Translations under genes and position numbers: made by a program
Source: Allomesorhizobium camelthorni
GTDB lineage: Bacteria > Pseudomonadota > Alphaproteobacteria > Rhizobiales > Rhizobiaceae
DNA: 64,000 nucleotides
Direction of reading: 5' to 3'
Assembly: GCF_011045125.1 (NCBI RefSeq)
Contig: NZ_JAAKZF010000028.1
Coordinates: forward strand, 1-64,000
The notes under the pieces: generated by a model
Database searches by the model: none
What the model was told of the DNA's origin: nothing
Seen by the model: the letters and a program-made list of their open reading frames with translations, nothing else
Shown here: positions 55,319 to 64,000 of the stretch, piece after piece
Numbering within the stretch: position 1 is the stretch's first letter
Layout of the letters: every line of letters starts with the position of its first letter

Positions 55319-57943
55319 CTAGTCCTTTTTCTTCGCCGCCGGCTTCCTGGCCGTGGATTTCTTCGCGGCCGGTTTCTTTGCCGCCGCCTTCGCGCCGCGC
55401 GCCGGCTTCCTGCCGCCGCCGCCTTTCGCTTCCTTTTCGGCGATCAGCGTCACTGCATCCTCGACCGTGACGGACATCGGATCCTTGCCTTTCGGCAGCG
55501 TCGCATTGACCTTGCCGAAATTGACGTAGGGTCCGTATTTACCGTCGCGCACGGTGATCGATCCACCGCCGTTCGGATGCTCTCCGAGGTCCTTCAACGC
55601 CGCTGGCGTGCCGCCGTTCCGGCCACCCCTGCCTTTGGACTGCTTTTCGGCGATCACCGAAACCGCCCGGTTGAGGCCGATCGAAAACACGTCCTCGATG
55701 CTTTCCAGGTTCGCGTAGGTGCCGTCATGCAGCACGAAGGGGCCGTAGCGGCCGAGGCCGGCGGAGATCATCTTGGCGCTTTCGGGGTGCTTGCCGACGT
55801 CGCGCGGCAGCGAAAGCAGCGCCAGCGCCTTCTCATGGTCGATCGAATCCGGCGTCCAGCCCTTCGGCAGGCTCGAGCGCTTGGCCTCCTTGCCTTCGCC
55901 GCGCTGGATATAAGGACCGAAGCGGCCGCTGCGCAGCGTGATCTCTTCCGATGTGTAGGGGTCCTTGCCAAGCGCCTTCGTGCCGTTTTCGCCCTCGATG
56001 CTCTCGCCGTTGCCATTGGTGGCCTCGCCGAGCTGGCGCGTATAGCCGCATTCGGGATAGTTGGAGCAGCCGACGAATGCGCCATATTTGCCGAGCTTCA
56101 GCGACAGGTTTCCGGTGCCGCATTTCGGGCAGATGCGCGGGTTGGAGCCGTCTTCGCGCGCGGGAAACACCAGCGGCGCCAGTTCTTCGTTCAGCGCGTC
56201 GAGCACGTCGGTGACGCGCAATTCCTTGATGTCGTCGACCGACGCCGAAAAATCCTTCCAGAAATCGCGCAGCACGTCCTTCCAGGCGAGCTTGCCGTCG
56301 GAAATCTCGTCGAGCTTCTCCTCCAGCGACGCCGTGAAATCATATTCGACATATTTCTCGAAGAAATTTTCGAGGAAGCCGGTCAGAAGTCGGCCCTTGG
56401 AATGCGGCACCAGCCGGCGCTTGTCGATGGTGACGTATTCGCGATCCTCGAGCGTCTTCAGGATCGCCGTATAGGTCGAAGGCCGGCCGATGCCGAGTTC
56501 TTCCAGCTTCTTGATCAGCGTCGCTTCCGAATAGCGCGGCGGCGGCTCGGTCGTGTGCTGCGTGGCGAGGATCGCGTCGCGCTGAAGTTGCTCGCCCGCC
56601 CGGATCTCCGGCAGGCGCTTGTTTTCCTCGTCCTCCGAATCCTCGTCCTTCTGCTCGGTATAGGCGGCGATGAAACCGTCGAATCGGACCACCGAGCCGA
56701 CCGCGCGCAGGCCGGCAACGCGGCCGCCATTGACCGCCTCGATCTCGACCGTGGTGCGCTCGATCTCGGCCGGCTGCATCTGGCTGGCGATGGCGCGTTT
56801 CCAGATCATCTCGTAGAGCCGCGCCTGGTCGGCATCGAGATATTTGCGCATCGCGGTGGGCGTGCGCGAAAAATCCGTCGGCCGGATCGCTTCGTGCGCT
56901 TCCTGCGCATTCTTGGCTTTCGCCGAATAGTAGCGCGGTTTTTCCGGCAGGTATTTGTCGCCGAATTCTTTCACGATCGCCTTGCGCGCTTCCGCCAGCG
57001 CCTCGGGCGCCATCTGCACGCCATCGGTACGCATATAGGTGATGAGGCCGGCGGTCTCGCCGCCAACGTCCATGCCTTCATAGAGCCGCTGCGCGACCTG
57101 CATGGTGCGCACGGCCGAAAAGCCCAGTTGCGACGAGGCCGCCTGCTGCAGCGTCGAGGTGGTGAAGGGCGGCCCGGGATTGCGCTTGGTCGGCTTGGCC
57201 TCGACCGACAGCGCCTTGAAGCTCGCGCCCTCCAGCATCGCCTTGATGTCGTCGGCCTGCGCCTTGGAGGAAATGTCGAGTTTTTGGAGCTTCTTGCCGT
57301 CGAAGGCGGTCAGCCGCGCCTCGAATTTTTCACGGCGCGGCGTGTCGAGGATGGCCGCGACCTGCCAGAATTCCTCGCGGACGAACCGCTCTATCTCGGA
57401 TTCGCGGTCGCAGACCAACCTGAGCGCCACCGACTGAACACGGCCCGCGGACCGCGCGCCGGGCAGCTTGCGCCACAGGACCGGCGAGAGCGTGAAGCCG
57501 ACCAGATAGTCGAGCGCGCGGCGCGCCAGATAGGCGTCGACCAGCGGGGCGTCGATCTGGCGCGGATTGGCCATCGCATCCAGCACCGACTGCTTGGTGA
57601 TGGCGTTGAAGACCACGCGGCTCACCGGCTTGTCCTTCAGCGCCCGCTTCTGCTTCAGCACCTCCAGCACATGCCAGGAAATCGCTTCGCCCTCGCGGTC
57701 CGGGTCGGTCGCCAGAATCAGACCGTCCGCCGCCTTCACCGCGTTGGCGATTTCGGTCAGGCGCTTGGAAGACAGCCCGTCGACCGCCCAGGACATGGCG
57801 AAATCATCGTCGGGCCTCACCGAGCCGTCCTTGGCCGGCAGGTCGCGGACGTGCCCATAGGAGGCCAGAACCTTGTAGTTCCGTCCAAGATATTTGTTGA
57901 TCGTTTTCGCTTTTGCCGGCGATTCGACGACGACGACGTCCAT
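55319..57943 (-). CDS. topA: DNA topoisomerase I
   Basis: Type IA topoisomerase that relaxes negative supercoils, 874 aa. The TOPRIM domain is at MDVVVVESPAKAKTINKYLG and ATDPDREGEAISWH. The catalytic tyrosine is in GLITYMRTDGVQM at about residue 300. One C-terminal four-cysteine zinc finger (CPKCGTG…GCSNYPECGY) and four to five zinc-less repeats (GRYGPFV/GKYGPYV) follow, then a lysine/alanine-rich tail. ATG 57943 gives the conserved start. Confidence 0.96.
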   Translation of the reverse strand: MDVVVVESPAKAKTINKYLGRNYKVLASYGHVRDLPAKDGSVRPDDDFAMSWAVDGLSSKRLTEIANAVKAADGLILATDPDREGEAISWHVLEVLKQKRALKDKPVSRVVFNAITKQSVLDAMANPRQIDAPLVDAYLARRALDYLVGFTLSPVLWRKLPGARSAGRVQSVALRLVCDRESEIERFVREEFWQVAAILDTPRREKFEARLTAFDGKKLQKLDISSKAQADDIKAMLEGASFKALSVEAKPTKRNPGPPFTTSTLQQAASSQLGFSAVRTMQVAQRLYEGMDVGGETAGLITYMRTDGVQMAPEALAEARKAIVKEFGDKYLPEKPRYYSAKAKNAQEAHEAIRPTDFSRTPTAMRKYLDADQARLYEMIWKRAIASQMQPAEIERTTVEIEAVNGGRVAGLRAVGSVVRFDGFIAAYTEQKDEDSEDEENKRLPEIRAGEQLQRDAILATQHTTEPPPRYSEATLIKKLEELGIGRPSTYTAILKTLEDREYVTIDKRRLVPHSKGRLLTGFLENFFEKYVEYDFTASLEEKLDEISDGKLAWKDVLRDFWKDFSASVDDIKELRVTDVLDALNEELAPLVFPAREDGSNPRICPKCGTGNLSLKLGKYGAFVGCSNYPECGYTRQLGEATNGNGESIEGENGTKALGKDPYTSEEITLRSGRFGPYIQRGEGKEAKRSSLPKGWTPDSIDHEKALALLSLPRDVGKHPESAKMISAGLGRYGPFVLHDGTYANLESIEDVFSIGLNRAVSVIAEKQSKGRGGRNGGTPAALKDLGEHPNGGGSITVRDGKYGPYVNFGKVNATLPKGKDPMSVTVEDAVTLIAEKEAKGGGGRKPARGAKAAAKKPAAKKSTARKPAAKKKD

Positions 57944-58230
57944 GTGCGCTCGTATTTTCCTGAGTGGCGCGAGAAGAAGAACCGCTGCGCGCGACGGATA
58001 GCTTGTCAATTGGTCTCGTCACATGGCCGCGGTTTTCCGTCCGGTCAAGGGGAACGGCCGAAATTCGTGCCTTGCTACCTGCTGCAACCAACGCGATACA
58101 TGTTAATTTCTTGCAACTTTAAGTAAATTAGCTAAGCTTCATGCGACCCAGGTCTGGCGGATTCCGCCGGCCCGGGCGGGGAGGGAAGTTGGCGGCTATT
58201 TGACCTGCCGGCTGACGAGGAGCACCGGGC

Positions 58231-58434
58231 ATGCGCCGCAACGATAGCAGGAAACGAACCGAAACGCTTGACTACATCCAGTCCATGCTCGGGCAGTTAC
58301 GCGTCATGGCCGAAAACGAGCGCTGCGACATGCTCGCCTACCTGATCGAGATGGCGTTTCTCGAGGCAGGCGAGGTCGCCCGCGCAGAGCGTCCGTCACG
58401 GGCCGGCCGCGACAGGCGGGACAGCGCCGCATGA
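58231..58434 (+). CDS. small conserved hypothetical protein (67 aa)
   Basis: ATG 58231 follows a GAGGAG sequence. The protein is helical and polar, with RKRTETLDYIQSMLGQLRVM and LAYLIEMAFLEAGEVARAE, then a basic tail. Similar short proteins are common in rhizobial genomes, with no known function. It is divergent from topA across about 290 bases that hold both promoters and an AT-rich patch at 58100-58135. Confidence 0.7.
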   Translation: MRRNDSRKRTETLDYIQSMLGQLRVMAENERCDMLAYLIEMAFLEAGEVARAERPSRAGRDRRDSAA

Positions 58435-58472
58435 GCGTTGCTCCCATAACGGGATCGTGATAAGTTCGCTGA

Positions 58473-58796
58473 ATGAGGATCATTGCCCGGCGGACCCTGC
58501 GCGCTTTCGTCGACAGCCTCGAAGGGCGTAAGGATCAGCCGGCGGTAAAGGGCGCGCTGGACGCCTGGTTCGATGAAGTCAGCAAGGCGATCTGGACGAG
58601 TTCAGCGGATGTAAAGCGGCTTTATGCGACTGCAAGCATCGTCAGCGGCGAAAGGATCATCTTCAACATCAAAGGTAATGACTATCGACTCGTCGTGGCT
58701 GTCGACTTTGAAAAGTCGATCGTGTGGATCAAATGGATCGGAACACACAAAGCCTACGACCGGATCGATGTGACGGAGGTGCAGCATGGCGATTGA
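58473..58796 (+). CDS. higB: HigB-type toxin
   Basis: Type II toxin of the RelE/HigB fold, an mRNA interferase acting on the ribosome. The 107-aa protein has the family pattern RRTLRAFVDS, the SGERIIFNIKGNDYRLVVAVDF core and a KWIGTHKAYDRID ending with basic and aromatic residues for catalysis. The gene order toxin-antitoxin and the 11-nt overlap with higA are typical of hig loci. Confidence 0.9.
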   Translation: MRIIARRTLRAFVDSLEGRKDQPAVKGALDAWFDEVSKAIWTSSADVKRLYATASIVSGERIIFNIKGNDYRLVVAVDFEKSIVWIKWIGTHKAYDRIDVTEVQHGD

Positions 58797-59166
58797 GTTG
58801 AAGCCGATCCGCACGGAAGCAGATTATGATGGGGCGCTGGCGGAACTCGGCCGCCTCTGGGGCGCAAGAAGCGGCACGCCTGATGGCGATCGGCTTGACG
58901 TGCTGGCGACGCTCATCGAAGCCTACGAGACCAGAATGCATCCCATCGATCCGCCCGATCCGATCGAGGCGATCCTGTTCCGCATGGAGCAGCAGGGACT
59001 GACTCGCAAGGATCTCGAACCCCTGATCGGTACGCGCGCTCGCGTCGCGGAGGTGCTGAACCGCAAACGCGGCCTGTCGATCGAAATGATCCGGCGGCTG
59101 AACGAGGAACTCGGCATCTCGGCCGATGTCCTGATACGCCCCAGCCGTGAAGACAAGGCAGCGTAG
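58786..59166 (+). CDS. higA: HigA-type antitoxin
   Basis: Antitoxin of 126 aa with an N-terminal toxin-binding part (MAIELKPIRTEADYDGALAEL) and a C-terminal helix-turn-helix (LTRKDLEPLIGTRARVAEVLNRKRGLSIEMIRRL) that represses the operon. It overlaps higB by 11 nt and is convergent with dprA, 7 nt from its stop. Confidence 0.9.
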   Translation: MAIELKPIRTEADYDGALAELGRLWGARSGTPDGDRLDVLATLIEAYETRMHPIDPPDPIEAILFRMEQQGLTRKDLEPLIGTRARVAEVLNRKRGLSIEMIRRLNEELGISADVLIRPSREDKAA

Positions 59167-59173
59167 CCGGCTC

Positions 59174-60301
59174 TTACCCGACCAGCGAAACCGCCCCGCC
59201 CGCATGCCTCTCCAGGCGTCCGGCGAGATCGAGTTCCAGAAGGATCATGAACATCTGCGCCGGATGCAGCCCGGTATGCCGGATCAGTTCGTCGATGCCG
59301 GTGGGCGTCGGGCCGAGCGCCTCGACCACGCGGGCGCGGTCGTCGTCGCCGGGCGGCGGCGTGGCGGAGAAATCCGGCGGCTCTTCAAGCTGAATAGCTG
59401 GCGGCACCGGCCGCCCGGTGAGCGGCGCCAGCGCCTCGATGATGTCCGCGGTTTCGGTGACGAGGATCGCCCCGTCCTTCAAAAGCCCGTTTGCGCCGGC
59501 CGCTCGCGGATCGAGCGGCGAGCCGGGCACGGCGAAGACCAGCCGTCCCATCTCGCCCGCCAGCCTTGCGCTGATCAGCGAGCCCGATCGCTTGGCCGCC
59601 TCCACGACGACGAGGCCGAGCGCCATGCCCGCGACGATCCGGTTGCGGCGCGGAAAATCCTGCGCCCGCGGCTCCCAGCCGAACGGCATTTCCGAAACGA
59701 CCGCGCCGCCATTCGCGGCGATCGCGTCGCAAAGGTCTGTATTTTCGGGCGGGTAGGGCCGATCGAGGCCGCCGGCCAGCACGCCGATCGTACCCGTCGA
59801 AAGGCTGCCCTGATGCGCCGCCGTATCGATGCCGCGCGCCAGGCCGGACACGATGGCATGGCCCTCGCGGCCGAGGTCGGCGGCAAGCATCCGCGCCATC
59901 TTGATGCCGGCCAGCGAAGCGTTGCGCGCGCCGACGATCGCGACAGCGGGGAGGAAAAACACCGCGCCAACCCCCTTCACCGCCAGCAGCGGCGGCGGGT
60001 TGTCCATGCGCCGCAGCATCGCCGGATAGTCCGTCTCGCCGATGCAGACGAAGCGCGCGCCCATGCGCCGCGCGGTCTCCATCTCGGCTTCGGCCTCGTT
60101 CTGCGAAGGTATGCGCAGGCTGCGCTGCGCGCCGCCATTCGCCATCAGTTCGGGCAGCATCTCCAGCGCGGTTTCTGCCGAACCGAAGCGGTTGATCAGG
60201 TCGCGGAAGGTGGCCGGCCCGACATTCGGCGTCCGGATCAGCCTCAGCCAGGCGAGCCGCTGCCGGTCGCTCAGGCGGGGACCGGCGGCGGGTTCGCTCA
60301 T
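59174..60301 (-). CDS. dprA: DNA-processing protein DprA
   Basis: Binds incoming single-stranded DNA and loads RecA during natural transformation. The 375-aa product has an N-terminal SAM/HhH-like part ([21 protein letters not shown]) and the Rossmann core with [29 protein letters not shown] and [26 protein letters not shown]. It ends with a winged-helix ([35 protein letters not shown]). ATG 60301 overlaps the plsY stop by 4 nt. Presence does not prove competence, since many non-competent bacteria keep dprA. Confidence 0.95.
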   Translation of the reverse strand: MSEPAAGPRLSDRQRLAWLRLIRTPNVGPATFRDLINRFGSAETALEMLPELMANGGAQRSLRIPSQNEAEAEMETARRMGARFVCIGETDYPAMLRRMDNPPPLLAVKGVGAVFFLPAVAIVGARNASLAGIKMARMLAADLGREGHAIVSGLARGIDTAAHQGSLSTGTIGVLAGGLDRPYPPENTDLCDAIAANGGAVVSEMPFGWEPRAQDFPRRNRIVAGMALGLVVVEAAKRSGSLISARLAGEMGRLVFAVPGSPLDPRAAGANGLLKDGAILVTETADIIEALAPLTGRPVPPAIQLEEPPDFSATPPPGDDDRARVVEALGPTPTGIDELIRHTGLHPAQMFMILLELDLAGRLERHAGGAVSLVG

Positions 60302-60888
60302 CCCTTGGCCCCGATGCGCGACTCGGTGCCGGCCAAAAGCCGCGAAATATTGGCCCGGTGCTTGATGAAGACGATCGCCGTCATGACGGCGAACAGCACG
60401 GCGTAGTCGACGCGGCCGAGATAAAACAGCGTGAGCGGAACGGCCACTGACGCGATCAGCGCCGCGAGCGACGAATAGCGCATGAGGAAGGCGACGGCGA
60501 GCCACACTGCGGCGAAGACCAGCGCCACCTTCCATGCCAGGCCGGCCAGCACGCCGAGATAGGTCGCCACGCCCTTGCCGCCCTTGAAGCGCAGCCAGAC
60601 GGGGAAAAGATGTCCCAGGAACGCGCCGAAGCCGGCGACCAGGGCAAGCTCCGGCCCGTAAATCCCGGCTATCAGCACCGCCGCCGTGCCCTTCAGCGCG
60701 TCGAGGACGAGTGTCAGAGCCGCCAAGCCCTTATTGCCGGTGCGCAGCACGTTGGTCGCGCCGATATTGCCCGAGCCGATGTTGCGCACGTCGCCCAGGC
60801 CGGCGGCGCGGGTGATCAGCAGGCCGAACGGGATCGAGCCGAGCAGGTAACCGAAGGCGAGGGCGGCGAGCAACTGCGTGTATAACAT
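60298..60888 (-). CDS. plsY: acyl-phosphate glycerol-3-phosphate acyltransferase
   Basis: Inner-membrane enzyme that acylates glycerol-3-phosphate from acyl phosphate, the first step of phospholipid synthesis in most bacteria. The 196-aa protein has five hydrophobic helices and the three cytosolic motifs: [20 protein letters not shown] and a C-terminal [12 protein letters not shown] region. It lies 25 nt after the dihydroorotase-like gene and overlaps dprA. Confidence 0.95.
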   Translation of the reverse strand: MLYTQLLAALAFGYLLGSIPFGLLITRAAGLGDVRNIGSGNIGATNVLRTGNKGLAALTLVLDALKGTAAVLIAGIYGPELALVAGFGAFLGHLFPVWLRFKGGKGVATYLGVLAGLAWKVALVFAAVWLAVAFLMRYSSLAALIASVAVPLTLFYLGRVDYAVLFAVMTAIVFIKHRANISRLLAGTESRIGAKG

Positions 60889-60913
60889 GGCGTCCCCCGG
60901 GTTTTGGCCGATC

Positions 60914-62212
60914 TCAATTGCCGGCCTGTGCCGAAAACACTGTGCGGCCCGAAACCAGCGTTTGCAAGACCTTGCCCTGCAGCCGCGCGCCTTCGAAACA
61001 GGTGTTTTTCGAGCGCGAGCGGATGCCGGCCTCGCTGACGATCCACGGCTCGTCGAGATCGACCAGCGCGAGGTCGGCCGGCGCGCCGGGCGAAAGCCGG
61101 CCGCCGGGCAGCCCGAACAGTCTTGCCGGCGCGGTCGACAGCGCTTCGATCAGCCTGATCAGCGGGATCTCGTCATTATGATAGAGCCGCAGCGCCGCGC
61201 CGAGCAGTGTTTCGAGCCCGATCGCGCCGTCTGCGGCGTCGGCGAAGGGCAGCCGCTTGGTGTCGACATCCTGCGGATCGTGCGAGGAGACGATGATGTC
61301 GACCGTGCCGTTCCTCAGCGCCTCGACCATGGCCAGGCGGTCGTCCTCGGCGCGCAGCGGCGGCGAAAGCCGGAAGAAGGTGCGGTATTCGCCGACATCG
61401 TTTTCGTTGAGCGACAGATGGTTGATGGAAACGCCGGCCGTCACATTCGCGCCTTCGCCCTTGGCCCGCGCCACGGCTTGCGCCGACATTTCAGTCGAGA
61501 TTTTCGCGGCGTGATAGGCGCCGCGCGTCAGCCGCGCCAGCATCAGGTCGCGCTCGAGCGGGATCGTCTCCGCCTCGCGCGGAATGCCGGGCAGCCCGAG
61601 CCAACTCGCGTAAAGCCCCTCATTCATCACGCCGGACGAGGCGAGGTCGCGGTCCTGCGTCTCATGCGCCACCACCGCGCCGAAGTCGCGCGCATAGGTC
61701 AGCGCCCGGCGCATGGTCAGCGCATTGGAGATTGTGCGCCGCCCGTCGGTAAAGGCGACCGCGCCGGCCTCGCGCATCAGGCCGAACTCGGTCATCTCGC
61801 GGCCTTCCAGCCCCTTGGTGATTGCCGCCGCCGGGAACACATTGACCTGTGCAGTGTCGCGCGCCGCCCTAAGCACGAACTCGACCAGCGCGACATTGTC
61901 GATGACCGGATCGGTGTCCGGCATCATCACGATCGAAGTCACCCCGCCGGCCGCCGCCGCAAGGCTCGCCGAGGCGATCGTCTCGCGATGCTCGCCGCCG
62001 GGCTCGCCGATGAAAACCCGCCCGTCGACCAGGCCCGGAATGATCGCCTTGCCGCGGCAATCGACGATCATCGCGCCTTCCGGCACGCCCTGGTTCAACG
62101 CCGAAGCGCCCGCCGCCGCGATCTTTTTCCCGTCGACGATGATGGTGCCGGTCTCGTCGATGCCTCGCGATGGGTCGACGATGCGGGCATGCTGGAAGAC
62201 GGTTACCGTCAT
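60914..62212 (-). CDS. pyrC: dihydroorotase-like protein lacking catalytic residues (PyrC'/PyrX type)
   Basis: Amidohydrolase-fold homologue of dihydroorotase, 432 aa. At the position of the zinc ligands H-x-H (usually DxHVHLREPG) it reads [13 protein letters not shown]. Where catalytic Asp is expected (usually ATDHAPH) it reads [10 protein letters not shown]. The lysine in AAITKGLEG remains. In Pseudomonas and others such inactive PyrC' proteins are needed to assemble aspartate carbamoyltransferase, and pyrB lies just upstream here. A separate active dihydroorotase should exist elsewhere in the genome. Confidence 0.88.
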   Translation of the reverse strand: MTVTVFQHARIVDPSRGIDETGTIIVDGKKIAAAGASALNQGVPEGAMIVDCRGKAIIPGLVDGRVFIGEPGGEHRETIASASLAAAAGGVTSIVMMPDTDPVIDNVALVEFVLRAARDTAQVNVFPAAAITKGLEGREMTEFGLMREAGAVAFTDGRRTISNALTMRRALTYARDFGAVVAHETQDRDLASSGVMNEGLYASWLGLPGIPREAETIPLERDLMLARLTRGAYHAAKISTEMSAQAVARAKGEGANVTAGVSINHLSLNENDVGEYRTFFRLSPPLRAEDDRLAMVEALRNGTVDIIVSSHDPQDVDTKRLPFADAADGAIGLETLLGAALRLYHNDEIPLIRLIEALSTAPARLFGLPGGRLSPGAPADLALVDLDEPWIVSEAGIRSRSKNTCFEGARLQGKVLQTLVSGRTVFSAQAGN

Positions 62213-62251
62213 GATGGGGAGCTCTTTGTCTGCCGAGATTCGCGCTGCCCC

Positions 62252-62392
62252 TCACCAGCCTCCTGAGCGAAGTCGAACGGGCGGCATCCTCTCCCCGTAA
62301 GAACGGGGAGAGGAGATAAGCGGCAACGCTGGCGACCCCTCTCCCCGTCCTGAGCTTGTCGAAGGATCACGGGGAGAGGGTGAGGGGCGGCG
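62252..62392. repeat. paired palindromic intergenic repeats between pyrB and pyrC
   Basis: Two hairpins share the arms CCTCTCCCCGT and ACGGGGAGAGG. One is at 62289-62313 with a 4-base loop. The other, at about 62337-62380, has a CCTGAGCTTGTCGAAGGATC insert; a related CCTGAGCGAAGTCGAACGG lies at 62262-62280. The outer CCCCTCACC and GGTGAGGGG also pair. These are typical dispersed intergenic elements of rhizobial genomes, here inside an operon spacer of about 208 bases. Confidence 0.75.
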
Positions 62393-62420
62393 CGAAGGCC
62401 GGCAGATCCTGGCGCGCCGT

Positions 62421-63386
62421 TCATGCCGAATGCCTATCGCGGTTGCGGCGCGGATCGAGCAGCGCCTCCATCACCGCCATGCGAACCGCGACCCCCATCT
62501 CGACCTGCTCCTGGATCACGCTTTGCGGCCCGTCGGCGATCTCGGAGGCGATTTCGACGCCGCGGTTCATCGGGCCGGGATGCATGACCAGCGCGCCGTC
62601 CTTCGCCGCCTTCAGCTTCTCGGCGTCGAGGCCGAAATAGTGGAAATATTCGCGCACCGACGGCACGAACGACCCCGCCATGCGCTCGCGCTGCAGCCGC
62701 AGCATCATCACTACGTCTGCGTCCTTCAGCCCTTCCGCCATGGTGGCGCAAACTTCCACGCCCATCTGGGCGATGCCGGTGGGAAGCAGCGTCGAGGGTG
62801 CAACGACCTTGACCCGCGCGCCGAGCGCGTTGAGCAACAGGATGTTGGAGCGCGCCACCCGCGAGTGCAGGATATCGCCGCAGATCGCCACCGTCAGCCG
62901 GGCGATTTCGCCCTTGGCCCGGCGGATCGTCAGCGCGTCGAGCAGCGCCTGCGTCGGATGTTCGTGCGCGCCGTCGCCGGCATTGACCACCGAGCAGCCG
63001 ACCTTCTGCGCCAGAAGCGCCGCAGCCCCCGCCGACTGATGGCGGATGATGAGGATGTCCGGCCGCATCGCGTTCAGCGTCATCGCCGTATCGATCAGCG
63101 TTTCGCCCTTCTTCACCGAAGAACTCGCCACCGACATGTTCATCACATCAGCACCGAGCCGCTTTCCGGCAAGCTCGAAGGACGACTGCGTACGCGTCGA
63201 GGCTTCGTAGAAGAGGTTGATCTGTGTGCGCCCGCGCAGCGTCGAGGTCTTTTTCTCGGGCTGCCGGGAGATGGACACTGCGGCGTCGGCCCGGTCGAGC
63301 AGAAGCTCGATGTCGACGGGAGACAGTTCCCTTATGCCAAGCAGATGGCGGTGCGGATAGAGCGGCAGGGACGGAGCGTCGGTCAT
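62421..63386 (-). CDS. pyrB: aspartate carbamoyltransferase catalytic subunit
   Basis: Condenses carbamoyl phosphate and aspartate, the committed step of pyrimidine synthesis. The 321-aa product has the carbamoyl phosphate loop [16 protein letters not shown] at about residues 62-77, the [12 protein letters not shown] signature near 142, and the [13 protein letters not shown] segment. It is followed on the same strand by the dihydroorotase-like gene, consistent with a PyrB-PyrC' holoenzyme. No pyrI is present. Confidence 0.96.
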   Translation of the reverse strand: MTDAPSLPLYPHRHLLGIRELSPVDIELLLDRADAAVSISRQPEKKTSTLRGRTQINLFYEASTRTQSSFELAGKRLGADVMNMSVASSSVKKGETLIDTAMTLNAMRPDILIIRHQSAGAAALLAQKVGCSVVNAGDGAHEHPTQALLDALTIRRAKGEIARLTVAICGDILHSRVARSNILLLNALGARVKVVAPSTLLPTGIAQMGVEVCATMAEGLKDADVVMMLRLQRERMAGSFVPSVREYFHYFGLDAEKLKAAKDGALVMHPGPMNRGVEIASEIADGPQSVIQEQVEMGVAVRMAVMEALLDPRRNRDRHSA

Positions 63387-63564
63387 TAAAGGGGTGCTAT
63401 AGGCCGCAGCCCGGCCCGCTGCAAGCGGCCGGTTCCGATTGTAGCGATTGTCCCCAGCGCGTTTGTTGCCGCGACATCCGCCGAAAAGCTTGTGCCGCCG
63501 CCCGCAAGCAACTGGTCAAAGTGCGCAAGGCTTGGCAATGTCGCCGGAATCAGGAGTTTTGCGC

Positions 63565-64000
63565 ATGGTAAAGAAGCCCGCCGGACAATCGATCAAGCCG
63601 AAGCCGTGGACCGAGGTCGCGCCCTTGCTGGTCGACGTGGCGACCGGCCGCCGGCCGGCCGATCTCGTGGTGCGCAACGGCCGCTGGGTCAATGTGCATT
63701 CGGGCGAAGTCATCGCCGGCACGGACCTTGCCATCGTCGCCGGGCGCTTCGCCTATTGCGGGCCCAACGCCTCGCACGCCATCGGCAAGGGCACGAAGGT
63801 GGTCGACGCCGGCGGACGTTATCTCGTGCCCGGCCTCTGCGACGCGCATATGCATGTCGAGAGCGGCATGGTCACGGTCACGGAATTCTGCCGCGCCGTC
63901 ATCCCGCATGGCACCACCTCGATGTTCGTCGACCCGCACGAGATCGCCAACGTGCTCGGCCTGGAGGGCGTCAGGCTGATGCATGACGAGGCGATGGCGA
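63565..64000 (+). CDS. ade: adenine deaminase (5' part, runs off the window)
   Basis: Converts adenine to hypoxanthine in purine salvage. The first 145 codons are visible. The leader begins MVKKPAGQSIKPKPW, then come the beta-sandwich start (RRPADLVVRNGRWVNV), VVDAGGRYLVPGLCDAHMHVES with the metal ligands HMH, and HGTTSMFVDPHEIANV. The start ATG 63565 follows AGGAG by 8 nt. It is divergent from pyrB, about 180 bases away. The 3' end lies beyond position 64000. Confidence 0.88.
   Translation, partial: MVKKPAGQSIKPKPWTEVAPLLVDVATGRRPADLVVRNGRWVNVHSGEVIAGTDLAIVAGRFAYCGPNASHAIGKGTKVVDAGGRYLVPGLCDAHMHVESGMVTVTEFCRAVIPHGTTSMFVDPHEIANVLGLEGVRLMHDEAMA

Noticed and set aside
55577-58126. 849-codon plus-strand open frame opposite topA
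   Set aside because: It is antisense to topA and has no recognisable domain or ribosome binding site.

Overview
The window is about 64 kb of high-GC bacterial chromosome. Gene content and order fit an alphaproteobacterium of the order Hyphomicrobiales (Rhizobiales), most likely close to Mesorhizobium or another Phyllobacteriaceae genus. The evidence is the runs rlpA-dacC-tmk-holB-metG-tatD, divK-pleD-rpmG and rnr-topA-dprA-plsY-pyrC-pyrB, and the DUF2336, DUF3572 and DUF983 genes. The taxonomic call is inference from gene recognition; no database was searched.

Layout. 1-2776 is a gene-poor, probably phage-derived stretch of very small ORFs, strong hairpins and one decayed phage gene. It ends exactly at the 3' end of a tRNA-Ser(UGA) gene, a typical integration boundary. 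3172-12457 is a dense plus-strand block: RlpA, a PBP-type carboxypeptidase, thymidylate kinase, DNA polymerase III delta', MetRS, TatD, a metallo-beta-lactamase-fold hydrolase, a YbaK-type deacylase, a nitroreductase and a flavin reductase-like protein. 12487-12718 holds an inverted pair of a 43-bp dispersed repeat around a small degenerate tandem repeat. 12721-20388 has a CitE-like lyase with a MaoC dehydratase, DUF2336, a cupin, a hydrolase, parE and a HAD phosphatase fused to a HerA/VirB4-like ATPase. 20566-26752 has a Gate-domain membrane protein divergent from an Lrp regulator with a palindromic operator, then gcvTHP behind a tandem glycine riboswitch.

26949-35949 carries a repeat-containing protein of unknown function, an XRE regulator, a Tat-exported molybdenum oxidoreductase with its cytochrome b, and the glutathione-dependent formaldehyde pathway (S-(hydroxymethyl)glutathione dehydrogenase plus S-formylglutathione hydrolase) interrupted by a FitAB-like toxin-antitoxin pair, DUF1353, DUF188 and a MetE C-terminal-like enzyme. 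36038-43185 has a biotin-dependent carboxylase alpha chain, a HAD phosphatase, a Phd antitoxin with a frameshifted toxin, and dnaE. 43207-44708 is a less GC-rich accessory insert with an HNH nuclease. 44712-49580 has dinB, an acetyltransferase, DUF3572, the cell-cycle and c-di-GMP regulators divK-pleD, a probable structured sRNA with anti-Shine-Dalgarno loops, and rpmG. 49725-50485 is a methyltransferase gene bracketed by inverted repeats. 50530-63386 has an MFS transporter, Nudix, DUF983, rnr, topA, a HigBA pair, dprA, plsY, and pyrB with a dihydroorotase-like partner that lacks catalytic residues. The window ends inside an adenine deaminase gene.

Most of this is core chromosome. The least ordinary items are the candidate sRNA, the HAD-ATPase fusion, the inverted-repeat-flanked methyltransferase, the HNH insert, the broken toxin and the tRNA-linked island remnant. 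I found no CRISPR array, no rRNA, no transposase and no intact integrase.
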